This document shows, in pieces, positions 63,249 to 64,000 of a DNA stretch of 64,000 nt. The notes beneath the pieces are model-generated. The model did no database searches. It was not told the DNA's origin and worked only from the letters and a program-made list of their open reading frames with translations. Within the stretch, counting starts at the first letter, position 1; each line of letters begins with the position of its first letter. The translations under genes were made by a program, and so were the position numbers. Source of the stretch: Micrococcus sp. 2A (GTDB lineage: Bacteria; Actinomycetota; Actinomycetes; Actinomycetales; Micrococcaceae); assembly GCF_039519235.1 (NCBI RefSeq), contig NZ_CP154351.1, positions 62,001 through 126,000 on the forward strand. The letters run 5' to 3'.

Positions 63249-63527
63249 GTTTAAGACCCTCCGTCAGGTATGTCCAACGGGTCCGAACTTGTGAACAGCT
63301 TCGCTCTGTGTCGTCCTTCAAGCTTCTCTCCCTGTCGTCCCGCGTCACGAAGCGGACCGGTTCTCGAGGTGCGGAAGATCGTCGGTGCGGGCATGGGGTG
63401 GTGGGTGCATACTGGTGGTGTCTTCGGACCCGGCAGTGGGGCTTGCCGGACCCAACCTCGACACTCGTCGACAACAGTCCCTATCTCAGCTGGTTGCGCT
63501 TCTGTGCGCCTGAGGTAGGGAGATGTC
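63249..63527. promoter_or_regulatory. Divergent gap with a small hairpin
   Basis: About 279 bases between resolvase and the stress protein. CCGGCA (63430-63435) and TGCCGG (63444-63449) form a hairpin about 80 bases before ATG 63528. No known riboswitch recognised; a res site may be present but subsites were not clear. Confidence 0.35.
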
Positions 63528-64000
63528 ATGGTCGAGTCGAACACTGCCGGTGTTGTCGTGGTCGGTGTGCAGTCCGGGCAGGGGCACGACGTCGTCGGTG
63601 TCGCGGCTGCCGTCGCTGAACGCTTCAGCGCCCGCCTGGTGTGTGTGGTCGTCGATCCGGCGCTGCTGTCAGCGGGGGTGCGTGCGGACGGGTCGGAGAT
63701 CATCGAACCGATCGACCCGGACACGGCGGACAGCGACCCGCAGCAGCTCCCCGACGAAGACATGCGGGTCATCAGAGATCTTGCTGCGGCGCGATCGGTC
63801 GACGTGGACTTCGTCTCCCGCGTCGGGGACCCGAGTCACGCACTCGCTGCGGTGGCTGAGGAACGTGACGCGGTGATGATCGTCGTCGGATCCCAGGCTG
63901 GCCGACGCCGGATAGCGGAACTGCTCACCGGGTCCGTCGCCGCGCACCTGACGCATCAGCAGCACCGGCCGATACTGGTCGTCCCGCACGACCCGGTCGG
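63528..64000 (+). CDS. Universal stress protein (cut by right window edge)
   Basis: 157 codons in frame from ATG 63528 to the edge. Begins MVESNTAGVVVVGVQSGQGH; the ATP motif reads VVGSQAGRRRIAELLTGSVA (G-x2-G-x9-G-S) followed by HRPILVVPHDPV, which ends the USP fold, so little is missing. GGGAG lies seven bases before ATG. Role: stress survival; partner genes lie beyond the window. Confidence 0.82.
   Translation, partial: MVESNTAGVVVVGVQSGQGHDVVGVAAAVAERFSARLVCVVVDPALLSAGVRADGSEIIEPIDPDTADSDPQQLPDEDMRVIRDLAAARSVDVDFVSRVGDPSHALAAVAEERDAVMIVVGSQAGRRRIAELLTGSVAAHLTHQQHRPILVVPHDPV

Noticed and set aside
63249..63527. Resolution (res) site beside the resolvase
   Set aside because: No set of three inverted subsites could be made out by eye; only a small hairpin is clear.

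Overview
The window comes from a very GC-rich actinobacterium, most likely a member of the Micrococcaceae such as Micrococcus or a close relative. This is inferred from base composition, gene order and start-codon use; no species search was possible. Positions 1 to about 32,946 look like ordinary chromosome. Genes are tightly packed, often overlap by 4 bases at ATGA or GTGA junctions, and many appear to be leaderless, with a -10 box of the form TAnnnT 6-7 bases before the start codon.

The chromosomal part holds a cut-off Fur-family regulator; an acyl-CoA dehydrogenase coupled to a three-domain PIG-L/methyltransferase/glycosyltransferase fusion; a DUF4190 membrane protein, an amidase, a rhodanese and pheA; a diacylglycerol-kinase-like protein, serS, a HAD phosphatase and inorganic pyrophosphatase; and a secreted VWA protein divergent from a Ser/Thr kinase and followed by a small regulator. 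Then comes the classic actinobacterial block dacB, zincin-type metalloprotease, tilS, hpt, ftsH, folE-folP-folB-folK, DUF3180, two PH-domain membrane proteins and a DUF2520 oxidoreductase. This block joins murein carboxypeptidase, tRNA modification, purine salvage, membrane proteolysis and folate synthesis. It is followed by a low-molecular-weight phosphatase plus fructosamine-kinase pair (probable deglycation repair) and the N-terminal part of an S9 peptidase.

At about 32,947 the S9 gene is cut and acquired DNA of visibly lower GC begins; the chromosome does not clearly resume before the window ends. The first acquired block (33-50 kb) is a copper and metal resistance island: copZ, a His-rich anchored protein, a CPC-type copper ATPase, a YHS protein, csoR, a flavin oxidoreductase/MFS/ferredoxin cassette, a YdhK-like lipoprotein, a CPH-type CopB ATPase, a second csoR, two ArsR-family regulators, an AhpD-like protein and a CDF exporter. 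Four matching palindromes of CsoR type (TACCC...GGGTA) sit in its promoters, so the island reads as one regulon. Degraded regulators and a tRNA-Cys lie inside it. A 49-base repeat at the left breakpoint recurs at 50,152-50,200 at the far end of the block.

The second acquired block (50-64 kb) is a patchwork: an XRE regulator, a nucleotide-sugar-epimerase-like protein, a NUDIX hydrolase, a type I restriction HsdR remnant, a secreted HNH-type nuclease, a complete type III-like Mod/Res restriction pair, a hybrid scar made of a resolvase tail and an IS3 orfA, an overlapping two-gene unit with an XRE-ImmA metalloprotease (candidate toxin-antitoxin or defence module), an intact IS3-family element with a 3-bp target duplication, a serine resolvase, and a universal stress protein running off the right edge. 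The defence-like genes, resolvase and IS mark this as a mobile accessory region.
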